A stretch of 64,000 nucleotides of DNA from Nocardioides jensenii JCM 1364 = NBRC 14755 (GTDB lineage Bacteria; Actinomycetota; Actinomycetes; Propionibacteriales; Nocardioidaceae). Positions 15,391 to 25,734 of this stretch are shown one piece after another. Location of the stretch: contig NZ_BCRJ01000072.1 of NCBI RefSeq assembly GCF_001552535.1, forward strand, positions 1-64,000, written 5' to 3'. The position numbers were made by a program, and so were the translations under genes. The stretch's first letter is position 1. The number at the start of each line of letters is the position of its first letter. The notes beneath the pieces were generated by a model that worked only from the letters and a program-made list of their open reading frames with translations, ran no database searches and was not told where the DNA came from.

Positions 15391-16593
15391 ATGCCTTCCT
15401 CTGCGAACGACAACACGGAGCACCCGTTCGCGGGCGACCCCGTCTTCGACCTGCACGTCGGCGGGAAGATGGAGATCCGCTCCCAGGTCGAGCTGGCCGG
15501 GGCCGAGGAGCTGTCGCTCGCCTACACGCCCGGTGTGGCCCGTGTCTGTGAGGCGATCGCCGAGAACCCCGAGCTGACCCGCCACTTCACCTGGGTGCCG
15601 AACACGGTGGCCGTGGTCACCGACGGCACCGCGGTCCTGGGGCTGGGAGACATCGGCCCGGCTGCCGCGATGCCCGTCATGGAGGGCAAGGCGGTGCTGT
15701 TCAAGCAGTTCGGCAACGTCGACGCCATTCCGATCTGCCTGGCCACCACCGACGTCGACGAGATCGTCGAGACCGTGGTCCGGATGGCGCCCTCGTTCGG
15801 CGGCATCAATCTCGAGGACATCTCGGCTCCGCGCTGCTTCGAGATCGAGCAGCGACTCAAGGACCGCCTCGACATCCCTGTCTTCCACGACGACCAGCAC
15901 GGCACCGCCGTCGTCGCACTGGCCGCACTGAAGAACGCGCTCAAGCTCACCGGGCGCCTGGCCGAGACAACGCGCGTCGTGATCTCCGGTGCCGGCGCCG
16001 CAGGCGTCGCGGTCACCCGCATCATGCTCGAGGCCGGCATCAAGGACATCGCAGTCATCGACCGTCGGGGCGTGCTCAACTCCGAGCGCTCCGACCTCAC
16101 CCAGGTCAAGCAGGACCTCGCCCGCGACACCGCCGACAACTTCGGCCGCAAGGGCAGCCTGGCCGACGTGATGGAGGGCGCAGACGTCTACATCGGTGTC
16201 TCCGGCGGCAACGTGCCCGAGGAGATCGTGGCGAAGATGGCGCCCGACGCGATCATCTTCGGCCTGGCGAACCCCACGCCCGAGGTGCACCCCGACGTCG
16301 CCCACCGGCATGCGCGCGTGGTGGCCACCGGCCGGTCGGACTACCCCAACCAGATCAACAACGTGCTGGCCTTCCCCGGCATCTTCCGGGGCGCGTTCGA
16401 CGTGCATGCCCGGGCGATCACTGAGGGCATGAAGCTGGCCGCTGCCGAGGCGCTGGCCGATCTCGTCGGCGACGACCTCACCGAGGACTGCATCATCCCC
16501 TCGCCGTTCGACCCCCGGGTCGGCCCGGCCGTCGCCACAGCGGTCGCCGAGGCGGCCCGCCGCGACGGCGTCGCCCGGCTCACCAGCGACTGA
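15391..16593 (+). CDS. NAD(P)-dependent malic enzyme
   Basis: A 400-residue short-form bacterial malic enzyme, which converts malate to pyruvate, CO2 and reduced cofactor. Catalytic signatures seen: AYTPGVA with its Tyr, KAVLFKQFGNVDAIP with the Lys, metal ligands in NLEDISAP and FHDDQHGTA, and the nucleotide fold GAGAAGVA. Asp-Arg-Arg after the Rossmann strand (VIDRRG) leaves the NAD/NADP choice open. Upstream 165 bases hold no clear terminator or riboswitch. Confidence 0.93.
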   Translation: MPSSANDNTEHPFAGDPVFDLHVGGKMEIRSQVELAGAEELSLAYTPGVARVCEAIAENPELTRHFTWVPNTVAVVTDGTAVLGLGDIGPAAAMPVMEGKAVLFKQFGNVDAIPICLATTDVDEIVETVVRMAPSFGGINLEDISAPRCFEIEQRLKDRLDIPVFHDDQHGTAVVALAALKNALKLTGRLAETTRVVISGAGAAGVAVTRIMLEAGIKDIAVIDRRGVLNSERSDLTQVKQDLARDTADNFGRKGSLADVMEGADVYIGVSGGNVPEEIVAKMAPDAIIFGLANPTPEVHPDVAHRHARVVATGRSDYPNQINNVLAFPGIFRGAFDVHARAITEGMKLAAAEALADLVGDDLTEDCIIPSPFDPRVGPAVATAVAEAARRDGVARLTSD

Positions 16594-16646
16594 CCGGCAA
16601 CCGACCACCCGGCCGGCAGGACTTCGCAGGTCGGTAGGCTCGCATC

Positions 16647-17615
16647 ATGTTTGCGGTCTATGCAGAGAAGTTCTCGTCGGACGATCCGCTGAGCGGCCTG
16701 GTGGTGGGGGAGCGCCCCGACCCGACAGCCCCTGAGGGGTGGACCACGGTCACCGTCAAGGCTGCCTCGCTCAACCACCACGACCTGTGGTCGCTGCGTG
16801 GGGTGGGCCTGCGCGAGGAGTCCCTGCCGATGATCCTCGGCTGCGACGCGGCCGGGCTCGACGAGGACGGCAACGAGGTGCTCGTCCACGCGGTCGTCAG
16901 CGACCCCGACTGGACCGGGGACGAGACCTTCGACCCCAAGCGGTCGCTGCTCTCCGAGCGCCACCAGGGCACGTTCGCCGACAAGGTGATCGTGCCGAGT
17001 CGCAACGTGATCGCCAAGCCCGCCTCGATGTCGTTCGCCGAGGCAGCCTGTCTGCCGACCGCCTGGCTCACGGCGTACCGCATGCTCTTCAGCCAGGGCG
17101 GCCTCAAGGCCGGTGACAGCGTCCTGGTGCAGGGCGCCGGTGGCGGGGTGGCCACCGCGCTGATCACCCTGGCCCGCGCCGGTGGCCTCAAGGTGTTGGC
17201 CACCAGTCGCGACGAGGTCAAGCGGGCCCGTGCGCTCGAGATCGGCGCCCACGAGGTCTTCGAGTCCAACGCCCGACTTCCGATGAAGGTCGACGCGGTC
17301 ATGGAGACCGTCGGCCGCGCCACCTGGTCGCACTCGATCCGGTCACTGCGTCCCGGCGGCAAGATCGTGATCAGCGGCACGACGTCGGGCCCCCAGCTCG
17401 ATGACGCCGAGCTGACCCGCATCTTCTTCCTGCAGCTGAGCGTGATCGGCTCGACGATGGGCACCCGCGGCGAGCTGGCAGCGCTGACCCAGATGCTCGA
17501 TGCCACCGGAACCCGCCCCCTGATCGACCGCGAGATCCCGATGACCGAGGCCCGCGAAGGGTTCGCCGCGATGGCCCAAGGAGACGTCTTCGGCAAGATC
17601 GTCCTCACCCGATGA
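16647..17615 (+). CDS. Zinc-type alcohol dehydrogenase/quinone oxidoreductase family protein
   Basis: A 322-residue medium-chain dehydrogenase. A GroES-like domain (LNHHDLWSLRGVG, GCDAAG) is followed by a Rossmann domain with VQGAGGGVATALI. The catalytic-zinc Cys ligands of true alcohol dehydrogenases are not evident, so a zinc-free NADPH quinone/enoyl reductase activity is likelier. The ATG at 16647 lies 6 bases after a TAGGCT box (16635-16640), suggesting a leaderless transcript. The stop overlaps the start of an SDR enzyme, and the two oxidoreductases may work on related substrates. Confidence 0.85.
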   Translation: MFAVYAEKFSSDDPLSGLVVGERPDPTAPEGWTTVTVKAASLNHHDLWSLRGVGLREESLPMILGCDAAGLDEDGNEVLVHAVVSDPDWTGDETFDPKRSLLSERHQGTFADKVIVPSRNVIAKPASMSFAEAACLPTAWLTAYRMLFSQGGLKAGDSVLVQGAGGGVATALITLARAGGLKVLATSRDEVKRARALEIGAHEVFESNARLPMKVDAVMETVGRATWSHSIRSLRPGGKIVISGTTSGPQLDDAELTRIFFLQLSVIGSTMGTRGELAALTQMLDATGTRPLIDREIPMTEAREGFAAMAQGDVFGKIVLTR

Positions 17616-18313
17616 CGGTGCGGCGCCGACACCTGATCACCGGCGCCGGCTCCGGCATCGGAGCCGCAGTGGCGTCAGCGCTCGCCGAACGCGGCGACGA
17701 CCTGTGGCTCCTCGCTCGCACGGCGGAGCGGGCCGGCGACCTGGCCCGCGACTTCCCACGGGCGCACGTCATGGTGGCCGATCTGGCCGATCCCGAGACC
17801 CTCGCATCCGCGTTGGTCGAGCTGCCCGACTCCCTGGACTCGGTGCTGCACATCGCCGGAGTCGTCGAGCTCGGACCCGTGGCCGGGCTCGACCTCGCCG
17901 ACGTGCGCGCGCAGCTCGACGTGAACCTGGTGGCCCCGATGCTGCTGACCAAGGCATGCCTCCCAGCGTTGCGTGCTGCGCGTGGACTGACGCTCGTCGT
18001 GAACTCCTCCGCGGGCCTCACGGCGAACGCACACTGGTCGGCGTACGCCGCGTCGAAGTTCGGGGTGCGTGCCTTCGCCGATGCCCTGCGGTCCGAGGAG
18101 CAGGCGAACGGCGTCCGCGTGACCACCGTCTATCCCTCCCGCACGGCGACAGCGATGCAGGAGAAGGTGCACGAGCAGGAAGGTGCGCCCTACGACGCCG
18201 ACCGCTGGATCGACCCACGCACGGCGGCCCGGACGATCCTCCACGTGCTGGACCTGCCCGAGGACGCCACGATCCCCGAGGTGACGATTCGCCCGGCCCC
18301 ACGACAGGGCTGA
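17612..18313 (+). CDS. Short-chain dehydrogenase/reductase
   Basis: A 233-residue classical SDR. It has the cofactor loop TGAGSGIG at residues 10-17, DLAD for the adenine ring, a modified NNAG motif (HIAGVV), and the catalytic Ser and Tyr-x3-Lys in NSSAG and YAASK. The Arg in LLARTAER suggests NADP(H). The substrate is unknown. It overlaps the upstream oxidoreductase gene (ATGA) and is followed by a strong terminator. Confidence 0.9.
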   Translation: MTVRRRHLITGAGSGIGAAVASALAERGDDLWLLARTAERAGDLARDFPRAHVMVADLADPETLASALVELPDSLDSVLHIAGVVELGPVAGLDLADVRAQLDVNLVAPMLLTKACLPALRAARGLTLVVNSSAGLTANAHWSAYAASKFGVRAFADALRSEEQANGVRVTTVYPSRTATAMQEKVHEQEGAPYDADRWIDPRTAARTILHVLDLPEDATIPEVTIRPAPRQG

Positions 18314-18348
18314 GCGCCGAGGCTCGACACACCACTTCTTCTCCGGCA

Positions 18349-18397
18349 GACGAAACGGCCGGCCACCTCCCTCGCGGGACGTGGCCGGCCGTTCGTC
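18349..18397. terminator. Terminator between the SDR gene and the DUF6104/kgd side
   Basis: ACGGCCGGCCAC pairs with GTGGCCGGCCGT. The stem extends with GACGA/TCGTC after one bulged base. It can serve both converging transcripts. Confidence 0.85.
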
Positions 18398-18413
18398 GTT
18401 GCTGGTCTCCGGC

Positions 18414-18590
18414 TCAGTCCTCCGGATCGTCGAGGCGGGCAAGCCAGGTGGCGAACCGCTCGACGGGGATCTCGAACTCGGGGAACGTGTCGGTGAACTC
18501 CTGGAGTCGGTCAGCGACCCACGCCAGGGTGACCTCCTCGTCACCCCGGCGCTTCTCCAGCTCTTCGATGCCGCGATCGGTGAAGTACAT
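18414..18590 (-). CDS. DUF6104 small protein
   Basis: A 58-residue acidic protein beginning MYFTDRGIEELEKRRGDEEV and ending ARLDDPED. It matches a small actinobacterial family (DUF6104) that commonly lies right after the 2-oxoglutarate decarboxylase gene. It starts 10 bases after the kgd stop on the same strand, so it is probably co-expressed with that enzyme. Its role is unknown; a stoichiometric partner or regulator of the complex is conceivable but only inferred. It is short enough to be missed by length-filtered gene calling. Confidence 0.8.
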   Translation of the reverse strand: MYFTDRGIEELEKRRGDEEVTLAWVADRLQEFTDTFPEFEIPVERFATWLARLDDPED

Positions 18591-18600
18591 GCCGCTCAGC

Positions 18601-21600
18601 TCACTCGAACGCAGCGTCCATCAGGTTGCGCTGCTCTTCCTGGTGGCGCTTGGCGACACCGACGGAGGGCGCGGACGACGCCCGGCGCATGACGGGCTGC
18701 ACGTCGAGGCCGAGGGCCTCCCACACGTTGAGCTTGTAGTGCGGCCACGGACCCATGTTGGCGGGCTCGTCCTGGACCCAGCGGATCGTCTTGAGGTTCG
18801 GGAACTTCTTCACCTCGGCGGCGATCTGCTCGTCGGGCGTCGGGTAGAGACGCTCGACCCGGGCGATCGCGAAGCGCTCGCCGTTCTCGCGCTTGCCGCG
18901 GTCGACCATGAGGTCCCAGGTGACCCGCCCCGAGCAGAGCAGCAACGTGTCGACCTTCGACGGGTCCGCCTGGTCGTCTCCGATGAGCGGCCTGAAGGAG
19001 CCCTCGGTGAAGTCAGCGGGCTGCGAGGCGGCTTCCTTGCGCTTGAGCATCGACTTCGGCGTGAAGACCACCAGCGGGCGGTGCTCCTCCCCGAGTGAGT
19101 GGCGACGCAGCAGGTGGAAGTACGACGCGGGCGTCGACGGCTGCGCGACGACCATGGCGTCCTCGGCGCACATCGTCAGGAACCGCTCGATGCGGGCCGA
19201 GGAGTGGTCGGGGCCCTGCCCCTCATAGCCGTGCGGCAGGAGGAGTACGACGCCCGACTGCTGGCGCCACTTGGCGGCACCAGCGCTGATGAACTCGTCG
19301 ATGACGGTCTGGGCGCCGTTGACGAAGTCACCGAACTGGGCCTCCCACAGCACCAGGGCATCGGGGCGGGCCACGGAGTAGCCGTACTCGAAGCCGAGCG
19401 CGGCGTACTCGGAGAGCAGCGAGTCGTAGACGTGGAAGCGCGCCTGGTCCTCGGTGAGCGTGCTCAGCGGGGTCCACTCGTCGGCGTTGGTGCGGTCGAT
19501 GATGGTCGCGAACCGCTGCACGAACGTGCCGCGTCGCGAGTCCTGGCCGGCCAGGCGGACCGGGCGGCCCTCCATGAGCAACGAGCCGAACGCGAGGATC
19601 TCGCCGGTGCCCCAGTCGATGGGGCCGTCGGTGATCGCGGTGGCCCGGCGCTGCAGCTGCGGCATCACCTTCGGGTGGACGGTGAAGCCCTCCGGCGGAG
19701 TGACGTAGGCGTCGGAGATGCGCTTGAGGACGTCGGGGCTGATCTTCGTGATCGCCTCGCCGGCCGGCTTCTCCGGATAGTCGGGGACCGTGGTCCATTC
19801 CTCGGGGGCGCTCTTGGCCTCGCGCACCTCGGTGAAGACCCGCTCCAGCTGCTGCTGGTAGTCGCGCAGCACCGTCTCGGCCTCCTCGATCGTGATGTCG
19901 CCACGACCGATGAGGGACTCGGTGTAGAGCTTGCGGATCGACCGCTTCTGCTCGATCAGGTCGTACATCAACGGCTGGGTGTAGGACGGGTCGTCGCCCT
20001 CGTTGTGACCGCGACGGCGGTAGCACACCAGGTCGATGACGACGTCCTTGCGGAACGCCTGGCGGTATTCGAACGCCAGGCGCGCGACGCGGATGCAGGC
20101 CTCGGGGTCGTCGCCGTTCACGTGGAAGATCGGTGCCTGCACCATGCGGGCGACGTCGGTGCAGTAGAGCGACGACCGCGAGGAGCCGGGGGAGGTGGTG
20201 AACCCGACCTGGTTGTTGACGACCAGGTGGATCGTGCCGCCGGTGCGGTAGCCGCGCAGCTGCGACAGGTTGAGCGTCTCGGCGACCACACCCTGGCCGG
20301 CGAACGCGGCGTCACCGTGGACCAGCAACGGCAGCACGGGGTATTCGGCACCCTTGTCGAGCACGTCCTGCTTGGCGCGGGCGATGCCCTCGAGAACCGG
20401 GTCGACGGCCTCGAGGTGCGACGGGTTCGCGGCCACCGACACCTTGATCTGGTCGCCCTTGCCCGAGGTGAACTCGCCCTCGGCGCCGAGGTGGTACTTC
20501 ACGTCGCCCGAGCCCTGAACCGTGCGCGGGTCGATGTTGCCTTCGAACTCACGGAAGATCTGGGAGTACTTCTTGCCGACGATGTTGGCCAGCACGTTGA
20601 GTCGGCCGCGGTGGGCCATGCCGATGCAGACCTCATCGAGTGCGGACTCGGCCGCGGCCTCGCAGACCTCGTCGATCACCGGGACGGTGGTCTCGGCGCC
20701 CTCGAGGCTGAACCGCTTCTGCCCGACGAACTTCGTCTGCAGGAAGGTCTCGAACGCCTCGGCCTGGTTGAGCTTGAGCAGGATCCGGAGCTGTTCCTCG
20801 CGGGGCGTCTTGACGTGCGGCTGCTCGACGCGCTGCTGGATCCAGCGGCGCTGCTCGGGGTCCTGGATGTGCATGTACTCGATGCCGATGGTGCGGCAGT
20901 AGGAGTCACGCAGGATGCCCAGGATCTGGCGCAGCTTCATGAACCGGCGCCCCTCACCACCGAACGAACCGGTGGCGAACTCGCGGTCGAGGTCCCACAG
21001 GGTGAGCCCGTGCGACTCGATCTCGAGGTCGGGGTGGCTGCGCTGGCGGTATTCCAGCGGGTCGGTGTCGGCCATCATGTGGCCGCGCACGCGGTAGGCG
21101 TGGATCAGCTCGAGGATGCGGGCCTGCTTGCTGATCTCGTCGTCGTGGTTGGTGGCGATGTCATTGCCCCAACGGATCGGCTCGTAGGGGATGCGCAGCG
21201 ACTGGAAGATCTCGTCGTAGAAGCCCTCGTCGCCGAGCAGCAGCTGGTGTATGCGTCGCAGGAACTCACCCGACTGGGCGCCCTGGATCACCCGGTGGTC
21301 GTAGGTCGAGGTGATGGTGAGGATGCGGCTCACCGCGTTGCGGGTCAGGATCTCTTCGGAGGCACCCTGGAACTCCGGCGGGTAGTCCATCGAGCCGACA
21401 CCGATGATCGCGGCCTGCCCGGCCATCAGACGCGGCACGGAGTTGTTGGTGCCGAGGCCGCCGACATTGGTCAGGCTGACCGTGGTGCCCGAGTAGTCAT
21501 CCATCGCCAGCTTGTTGTCGCGGGCCTTGCGGATGATCGCCTCGTACGCCGTCCAGAAGCCGGCGAAGTCCATGGACTCGGTGGCCTTGATCGACGGGGC

Positions 21601-22371
21601 GACCAGCTGGCGGGTGCCGTCGGGCTTCTGCTGGTCGATGGCCAGGCCGAGGTTGATGTGGGCAGGCGTGACCATGGTCGGCTTGCCGTTGGTCTCGGTG
21701 TAGGAGTTGTTCATCTCCGGCATCGACTTGATCGCCTTGACGATCGCGTAGCCGATGAGGTGGGTGAACGAGACCTTGCCGCCGCGGGCTCGCTTGAGGT
21801 GGTTGTTGATGACGACGCGGTTGTCCCACAACAGCTTCACCGGCACGTTGCGCACCGAGGTGGCGGTGGGCACCGCGAGGGAGATGTCCATGTTCTTCGC
21901 CGTGGCGGCGGCGATGCCGCGGAGCACGGTGTGCTTCGGCTCGTCGGTCGGCTCGCTGGGCTCGCTGGGCTTGGGGTCGCGCGGCTCCGGGTTGGCGGTG
22001 CCCTTGGCGGGCTCGACCGGCTTGGCGACAGGCCGCGGCTTGGCCACCGGGGTGGGCGTCGGGGAGGACGGGGTCGTGGCAGTCGTCTGCGCTGGGCTCT
22101 GTGCGGCCGGCTCGGCCTGCGCCGGGGCACTGGTCGACGCACTGTTCTGGGCCGCCGGACCGGCGCTCGTCCGAGCCGCCGGAGTGCTGGTCGCGGGCGC
22201 GGTCGTGGAGGCCGTGGCGACGCCGTTGGAGCCGCCCTTCTCCTTGAAATAGGCAGTCCATTCCGGACCCACGCTGGCGGGGTCCTTCTGGTACTGCTCG
22301 AACATCTCGTCAACGAGCCATTCATTGGCTCCGAAGTCGATCTGTGGGTTGTTCTGAGAAGACTCAGCCAC
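18601..22371 (-). CDS. kgd: Multifunctional 2-oxoglutarate dehydrogenase/decarboxylase (fused E1-E2, Kgd/OdhA)
   Basis: A 1256-residue tricarboxylic-acid-cycle enzyme typical of actinobacteria. A short E1-like N-terminus ([18 protein letters not shown]) is followed by an Ala/Pro/Thr linker and an acyltransferase domain without a lipoyl domain, whose active-site motif reads [14 protein letters not shown]. The rest is a full E1 part with ThDP motifs ([24 protein letters not shown]) and a transketolase-like C-terminus. It decarboxylates 2-oxoglutarate and works with SucB/Lpd and the regulator GarA/OdhI in relatives. I chose the GTG at 22371, behind GAAGAGG; a TTG 16 codons earlier is less likely. 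Confidence 0.95.
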   Translation of the reverse strand: MAESSQNNPQIDFGANEWLVDEMFEQYQKDPASVGPEWTAYFKEKGGSNGVATASTTAPATSTPAARTSAGPAAQNSASTSAPAQAEPAAQSPAQTTATTPSSPTPTPVAKPRPVAKPVEPAKGTANPEPRDPKPSEPSEPTDEPKHTVLRGIAAATAKNMDISLAVPTATSVRNVPVKLLWDNRVVINNHLKRARGGKVSFTHLIGYAIVKAIKSMPEMNNSYTETNGKPTMVTPAHINLGLAIDQQKPDGTRQLVAPSIKATESMDFAGFWTAYEAIIRKARDNKLAMDDYSGTTVSLTNVGGLGTNNSVPRLMAGQAAIIGVGSMDYPPEFQGASEEILTRNAVSRILTITSTYDHRVIQGAQSGEFLRRIHQLLLGDEGFYDEIFQSLRIPYEPIRWGNDIATNHDDEISKQARILELIHAYRVRGHMMADTDPLEYRQRSHPDLEIESHGLTLWDLDREFATGSFGGEGRRFMKLRQILGILRDSYCRTIGIEYMHIQDPEQRRWIQQRVEQPHVKTPREEQLRILLKLNQAEAFETFLQTKFVGQKRFSLEGAETTVPVIDEVCEAAAESALDEVCIGMAHRGRLNVLANIVGKKYSQIFREFEGNIDPRTVQGSGDVKYHLGAEGEFTSGKGDQIKVSVAANPSHLEAVDPVLEGIARAKQDVLDKGAEYPVLPLLVHGDAAFAGQGVVAETLNLSQLRGYRTGGTIHLVVNNQVGFTTSPGSSRSSLYCTDVARMVQAPIFHVNGDDPEACIRVARLAFEYRQAFRKDVVIDLVCYRRRGHNEGDDPSYTQPLMYDLIEQKRSIRKLYTESLIGRGDITIEEAETVLRDYQQQLERVFTEVREAKSAPEEWTTVPDYPEKPAGEAITKISPDVLKRISDAYVTPPEGFTVHPKVMPQLQRRATAITDGPIDWGTGEILAFGSLLMEGRPVRLAGQDSRRGTFVQRFATIIDRTNADEWTPLSTLTEDQARFHVYDSLLSEYAALGFEYGYSVARPDALVLWEAQFGDFVNGAQTVIDEFISAGAAKWRQQSGVVLLLPHGYEGQGPDHSSARIERFLTMCAEDAMVVAQPSTPASYFHLLRRHSLGEEHRPLVVFTPKSMLKRKEAASQPADFTEGSFRPLIGDDQADPSKVDTLLLCSGRVTWDLMVDRGKRENGERFAIARVERLYPTPDEQIAAEVKKFPNLKTIRWVQDEPANMGPWPHYKLNVWEALGLDVQPVMRRASSAPSVGVAKRHQEEQRNLMDAAFE

Positions 22372-22516
22372 GGCTTGGTTCGCCTCTTCCGGTGCGGCAT
22401 TTGCGGGGTATCGATACAAGCGTCAAGGCTAGACCCACACGGCAACAAATGCAGAAGGAGGTGGCCCTTCTCGGGCAAGGTGTTGTGAGTAACACGATGC
22501 AGGAGGTGGACGACGC

Positions 22517-23143
22517 ATGACGATCACCCGATCACGACGTACGACGGGGGCCGCGGTGGCCCTGGTCCTGGTGCTGTTCGCCGGGGCCTGCAGCGGCGAT
22601 GACGATGACGGCGACGACCCCGGGGCGGGAGCCTCGAAGAGCAGTCAGACTGCTCCGCCGGACCAGGACGCGCAGCTCGTGGCGAGGCGCGGCAAGGTCA
22701 CCGGCAAGGTGGCCCCGAAGCGGGCTCGGTCGGCGGTCGGCTCGGTCGGCCGCACGGTGGATCGCTGGTTCGAGGCGGCCTGGGTCGGTGGCCGGTTCCC
22801 GCGACGCAGCATGAAGGGCGCGTGGCCCGGGTTCACCCGGGACCTGATGCGCCGCGCCCGCACCGACAAGGTGCTGACCACCAACGCCCGCTTGGCGCCA
22901 CGCATCGAGGGGGTGCACGTCGTACGCCGCGTGGTGAAGGTCGACCTGCTCGGTGCGGCCAGACGGCCCGTGGGCGCGACGGCCCGCTTCCGGCTCGTCT
23001 TCGACACCGAGGGAGACGTGACCCGGAGGGTGGTGGTCACCGGTCGCCTGACGATGAGCCCGGTCAAGGGCACCTGGCGGATCTTCGCCTACGACGTGGC
23101 GCGGCAGGCCCGCGCCGTCCCCACCCCGAGGAAGGACTCGTGA
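22517..23143 (+). CDS. Predicted lipoprotein, function unknown
   Basis: A 208-residue exported protein. A basic N-terminus and hydrophobic core end in LFAGAC, a good lipobox with Cys25, followed by a highly acidic Asp stretch. The mature part is Arg-rich and looks like a small alpha+beta domain, with no recognised motif. The ribosome site (AGGAGGTGG) is strong. The stop overlaps the start of an LCP-family gene, so a role at the cell wall or in surface-polymer attachment is plausible but inferred. A GTGTT/AACAC inverted repeat lies at 22480-22495 just upstream. Confidence 0.75.
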   Translation: MTITRSRRTTGAAVALVLVLFAGACSGDDDDGDDPGAGASKSSQTAPPDQDAQLVARRGKVTGKVAPKRARSAVGSVGRTVDRWFEAAWVGGRFPRRSMKGAWPGFTRDLMRRARTDKVLTTNARLAPRIEGVHVVRRVVKVDLLGAARRPVGATARFRLVFDTEGDVTRRVVVTGRLTMSPVKGTWRIFAYDVARQARAVPTPRKDS

Positions 23144-24039
23144 TGCGACGCACCATCCGCAAGGTGGCGGTGGCCGCCTGTCTGTCCCTGACCCTGCTGC
23201 TGGTTCCCGACAGCGGCGTCAGTCCGACCGACGCGACCCTGGTCAAGGTGCAGCGCGCGCAGGCGGTCGACCTCTCGCCGGACGTCATCTGGATCCTGGC
23301 GCTCGGCTCCGACGCCCGACCCGGCCAGAACGTGCTGCGCAGCCGAGCCGACGCGATCCAGTTGGTCGGCATCAACACCGACACGGGCGCCGCCACCGCG
23401 ATCGGGGTGCCGCGCGACTCCTGGGTCTCGATCCCGGGGCACGGATCGAACCGCATCAATGCCGCGCTCTACTTCGGTGGCCCCCAGCTGATGGCGGAGG
23501 CCGTCAAGGGCCTGACCGGGGTCGAGGCGGACTACGTGATGGTGGCCAGCTTCATGGGACTGCGCAACATGGTCACCGCGATCGGCGGCATCACCGTGAA
23601 CTCGCGCCACGCCTTCAGCGATCCCTACCTGCGACCGCAGGGCTTCAAGGTCGGCAAGCAGCACCTCGGGGGCCTGGGGGCGCTGGCGTTCTCCCGGGTG
23701 CGCAAGTCGCTGCCCCGCGGCGACTTCGACCGCTCCGCGAACCAGCAGGAGACGCTGCAGGCGATCCATCGGCGGATCAACGAGCGTGAGGACCAGCCCG
23801 GGTTCCTGGACCTCGGCACCCTGGCGGTGATGAAGCACATGGACGCGCAGGTGCCGCCGAAGGACCTCTTCCGGATCGCCCGAGCCGTGGCGGCGGTGCG
23901 CCACGACCGGATCACGCACTGCGTGGTCAACGGCGCCATCGGCAACGTGGGGGGTGCCAGCGTGGTCCTGCCGTACGTCGACCAGGCCCGCCGCTACGGC
24001 AACGACGCGCGGAAGGACGCTGTGATCTCACACTGCTGA
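23143..24039 (+). CDS. LytR-CpsA-Psr (LCP) family protein
   Basis: A 298-residue secreted or membrane-anchored LCP protein. LCP enzymes transfer polyprenyl-phosphate-linked glycopolymers to peptidoglycan. Seen: a signal or anchor segment (residues 7-24), LALGSDARPG, SRADAIQLVGINTDTG, the Arg-rich IGVPRDSWVSIPGHG, and the substrate-lipid loop ending FSRVRKSLPRGDFDRSANQQ. The length is on the short side for the family. It is translationally coupled to the upstream lipoprotein gene. Confidence 0.9.
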   Translation: MRRTIRKVAVAACLSLTLLLVPDSGVSPTDATLVKVQRAQAVDLSPDVIWILALGSDARPGQNVLRSRADAIQLVGINTDTGAATAIGVPRDSWVSIPGHGSNRINAALYFGGPQLMAEAVKGLTGVEADYVMVASFMGLRNMVTAIGGITVNSRHAFSDPYLRPQGFKVGKQHLGGLGALAFSRVRKSLPRGDFDRSANQQETLQAIHRRINEREDQPGFLDLGTLAVMKHMDAQVPPKDLFRIARAVAAVRHDRITHCVVNGAIGNVGGASVVLPYVDQARRYGNDARKDAVISHC

Positions 24040-24069
24040 GCCGACTGCTCAGGCATGCGGAGATGCGTG

Positions 24070-24100
24070 AAGGGGCGGCTCCGGATCGGAGCCGCCCCTT
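24070..24100. terminator. Bidirectional terminator
   Basis: AAGGGGCGGCTCC pairs exactly with GGAGCCGCCCCTT around a GGATC loop. It separates the converging LCP and choice-of-anchor P genes. Confidence 0.9.
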
Positions 24101-24126
24101 CAGCGTCTGTCAGGTGATGCGGTGGA

Positions 24127-25482
24127 TCAGGTGCGACGCAGGCTGGCCTTCGCCGTACCGATGTTGACCACGACGGTCTTCTCGCCGAGGACGGTGAGAC
24201 GCAGGGCCGTGACTGTGATGCCGCTCTTGGTGGTGGACTTCACCATGGTCTGGATCTTGGCCAGGCCGGCGATGTCGAGCGTCTGACTGGGGGCCGGGAC
24301 CTTGTAGGCCTTGCCACCGAAGGTGATCGAGGCGACCGAGCTGCCAGCCGTGCTCTTGGCGATCTTGCCCTTGAGCGAGCGGGCCACGTTGGCTCGGGCC
24401 ACGACACCCTTGATCTGCAGGGTGGAGTTGCCGAGACCGAGCTTGATGTCGGCCAGGCTGGCCTCAGTCCACGCCTTGGCACGGCCGCGGCTGAGCTGCT
24501 TGCCGTAGACGCGGGCCTGGGCGACGCCGGCCACGATGGCGTTCAGGTTGAGCAGGTTGGCACCGACCGTGGCGCTCTTGCGGACGACTCCGCGGGTGCC
24601 CTCGCAGGGCATGGACCGCTCGGAGATCGGACCCGCGGTCACGACGCCGTTGAGCACCCTGGCCTCGAGGACGCGGGCGTTGCCGGCCATCACGCCGGAC
24701 GGGACGTCGTCGCTGATCGAGGCGAACGAACGGCCGATGGTCACGTTGACGTCATCACTGCCGCCGGCCTTGCCGTCGAGCCCGAAGAGCGTCACGTTCA
24801 ATGCCACCGCGTTGGCGAACGCGTGGTGGGCGTACCGAGCCTGGCGGGTCTTGCCGAGACGGATCACGCCAAGTCCGGGAAGCGTGAGCTCGTTGCCGGT
24901 GGCCTTCTGGAGCTGCTTGATCAGGTCGCCCACGCCGGCGCCGACCTGGTTCAGGATGTCGTCGAGGGGGGTGCCCGTGTTGGCCGCGATGTCGACCGAG
25001 CTGAACGAAGCGCCGGTCCGGAAGCGACCGCTGACCGCACGCGCGTCGGCCGTGGTGGACAGCCCGGTGATGCTCAGGTTGAGGCCGTCGGCCGCGCCGA
25101 GCCGCACCGAGGCGACCCGGTTCGTGCTGCGCATGCCCACGGTCTTGCCGGCCTTGTAGGTGCGGCTGCGGCTGGCCACGGCACCGACCTTGAGCACGGG
25201 GCTCGGGTTGGGCACGTTGGCGCCGGCCACGCTGCGGTCGCGGACGATGCCGGTGCGTCGCGTGCAGCCGAGCCACGAGTACGCGGTGGGGGACGACTTG
25301 ACGCCGGCCACACCCACGTTGGCGTAGGTTCCGTAGGCCCAGCCCTGGAACGCGTAGTTCGTCACGGTGGTGGCTGCCGCTGGTGCAGCGCTTGCGCCGG
25401 TGGGCGCCATCGACATGGCACCGACCACGGCCACGGCCGATGCGGTGGAAGCAGCGAGGAATCGCCGCAGTGAAGTCTTCAA
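24127..25482 (-). CDS. Secreted choice-of-anchor P family protein
   Basis: A 451-residue exported protein with a classical signal peptide (basic start, hydrophobic core, ASAAPA cleavage region near residue 33). The mature protein is beta-rich and Ala/Gly/Val-rich, with repeated patterns such as ARVLEARVLNGVV and IKGVVARANVARS; this matches the choice-of-anchor P family of actinobacterial surface proteins. Three cysteines are seen (CTRRTG and PCEGT regions). No LPXTG or other C-terminal anchor is visible, so the anchor is either unknown or absent. The start is a TTG behind GGGGAGA. The long leader contains an inverted repeat. Confidence 0.8.
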   Translation of the reverse strand: MKTSLRRFLAASTASAVAVVGAMSMAPTGASAAPAAATTVTNYAFQGWAYGTYANVGVAGVKSSPTAYSWLGCTRRTGIVRDRSVAGANVPNPSPVLKVGAVASRSRTYKAGKTVGMRSTNRVASVRLGAADGLNLSITGLSTTADARAVSGRFRTGASFSSVDIAANTGTPLDDILNQVGAGVGDLIKQLQKATGNELTLPGLGVIRLGKTRQARYAHHAFANAVALNVTLFGLDGKAGGSDDVNVTIGRSFASISDDVPSGVMAGNARVLEARVLNGVVTAGPISERSMPCEGTRGVVRKSATVGANLLNLNAIVAGVAQARVYGKQLSRGRAKAWTEASLADIKLGLGNSTLQIKGVVARANVARSLKGKIAKSTAGSSVASITFGGKAYKVPAPSQTLDIAGLAKIQTMVKSTTKSGITVTALRLTVLGEKTVVVNIGTAKASLRRT

Positions 25483-25515
25483 GGTTTCTCCCCAGAACGA
25501 AAATGAGTGGTCCGA

Positions 25516-25571
25516 GACCGCCTGTTTTCAGCTCCCGATGAAGGTCTCGTCGATTGCAACGACAGGCGGTC
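25516..25571 (-). promoter_or_regulatory. Inverted repeat in the leader of the choice-of-anchor P gene
   Basis: GACCGCCTGT (25516-25525) and ACAGGCGGTC (25562-25571) are perfect 10-bp arms 36 bases apart, ending 33 bases before the TTG start on the minus strand. Flanking AGTGG/CCACT extends the pairing after a bulge. It could be an mRNA structure or a protein-binding site. Confidence 0.5.
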
Positions 25572-25682
25572 CACTTCGTTACGTGGAAATCATCCCCGAA
25601 TTTGGGGAGGCCCGCTGGCGAATGAGCAGATCGTCCGCTCCGTGGATTCGTCACACGCGTCCCACGGGTCACGAAGGAACGA

Positions 25683-25709
25683 ACGACCCCGCACTGATGG
25701 CGGGGTCGT
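25683..25709 (-). terminator. Terminator-like hairpin downstream of tRNA-Arg
   Basis: ACGACCCCGC (25683-25692) pairs exactly with GCGGGGTCGT (25700-25709). On the minus strand it lies about 200 bases past the tRNA, beyond repeat copy B, and could end the tRNA transcript. Confidence 0.65.
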
Positions 25710-25734
25710 CGGACACGAAGAGAGGGGCATGGAG

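Noticed and set aside
19099..22488. Very long open frame opposite kgd
   Set aside because: It lies wholly antisense to a well-recognised enzyme, has a composition dominated by Val, Gly, Asp, Leu and Arg as expected from the reverse of high-GC codons, and shows no motif.
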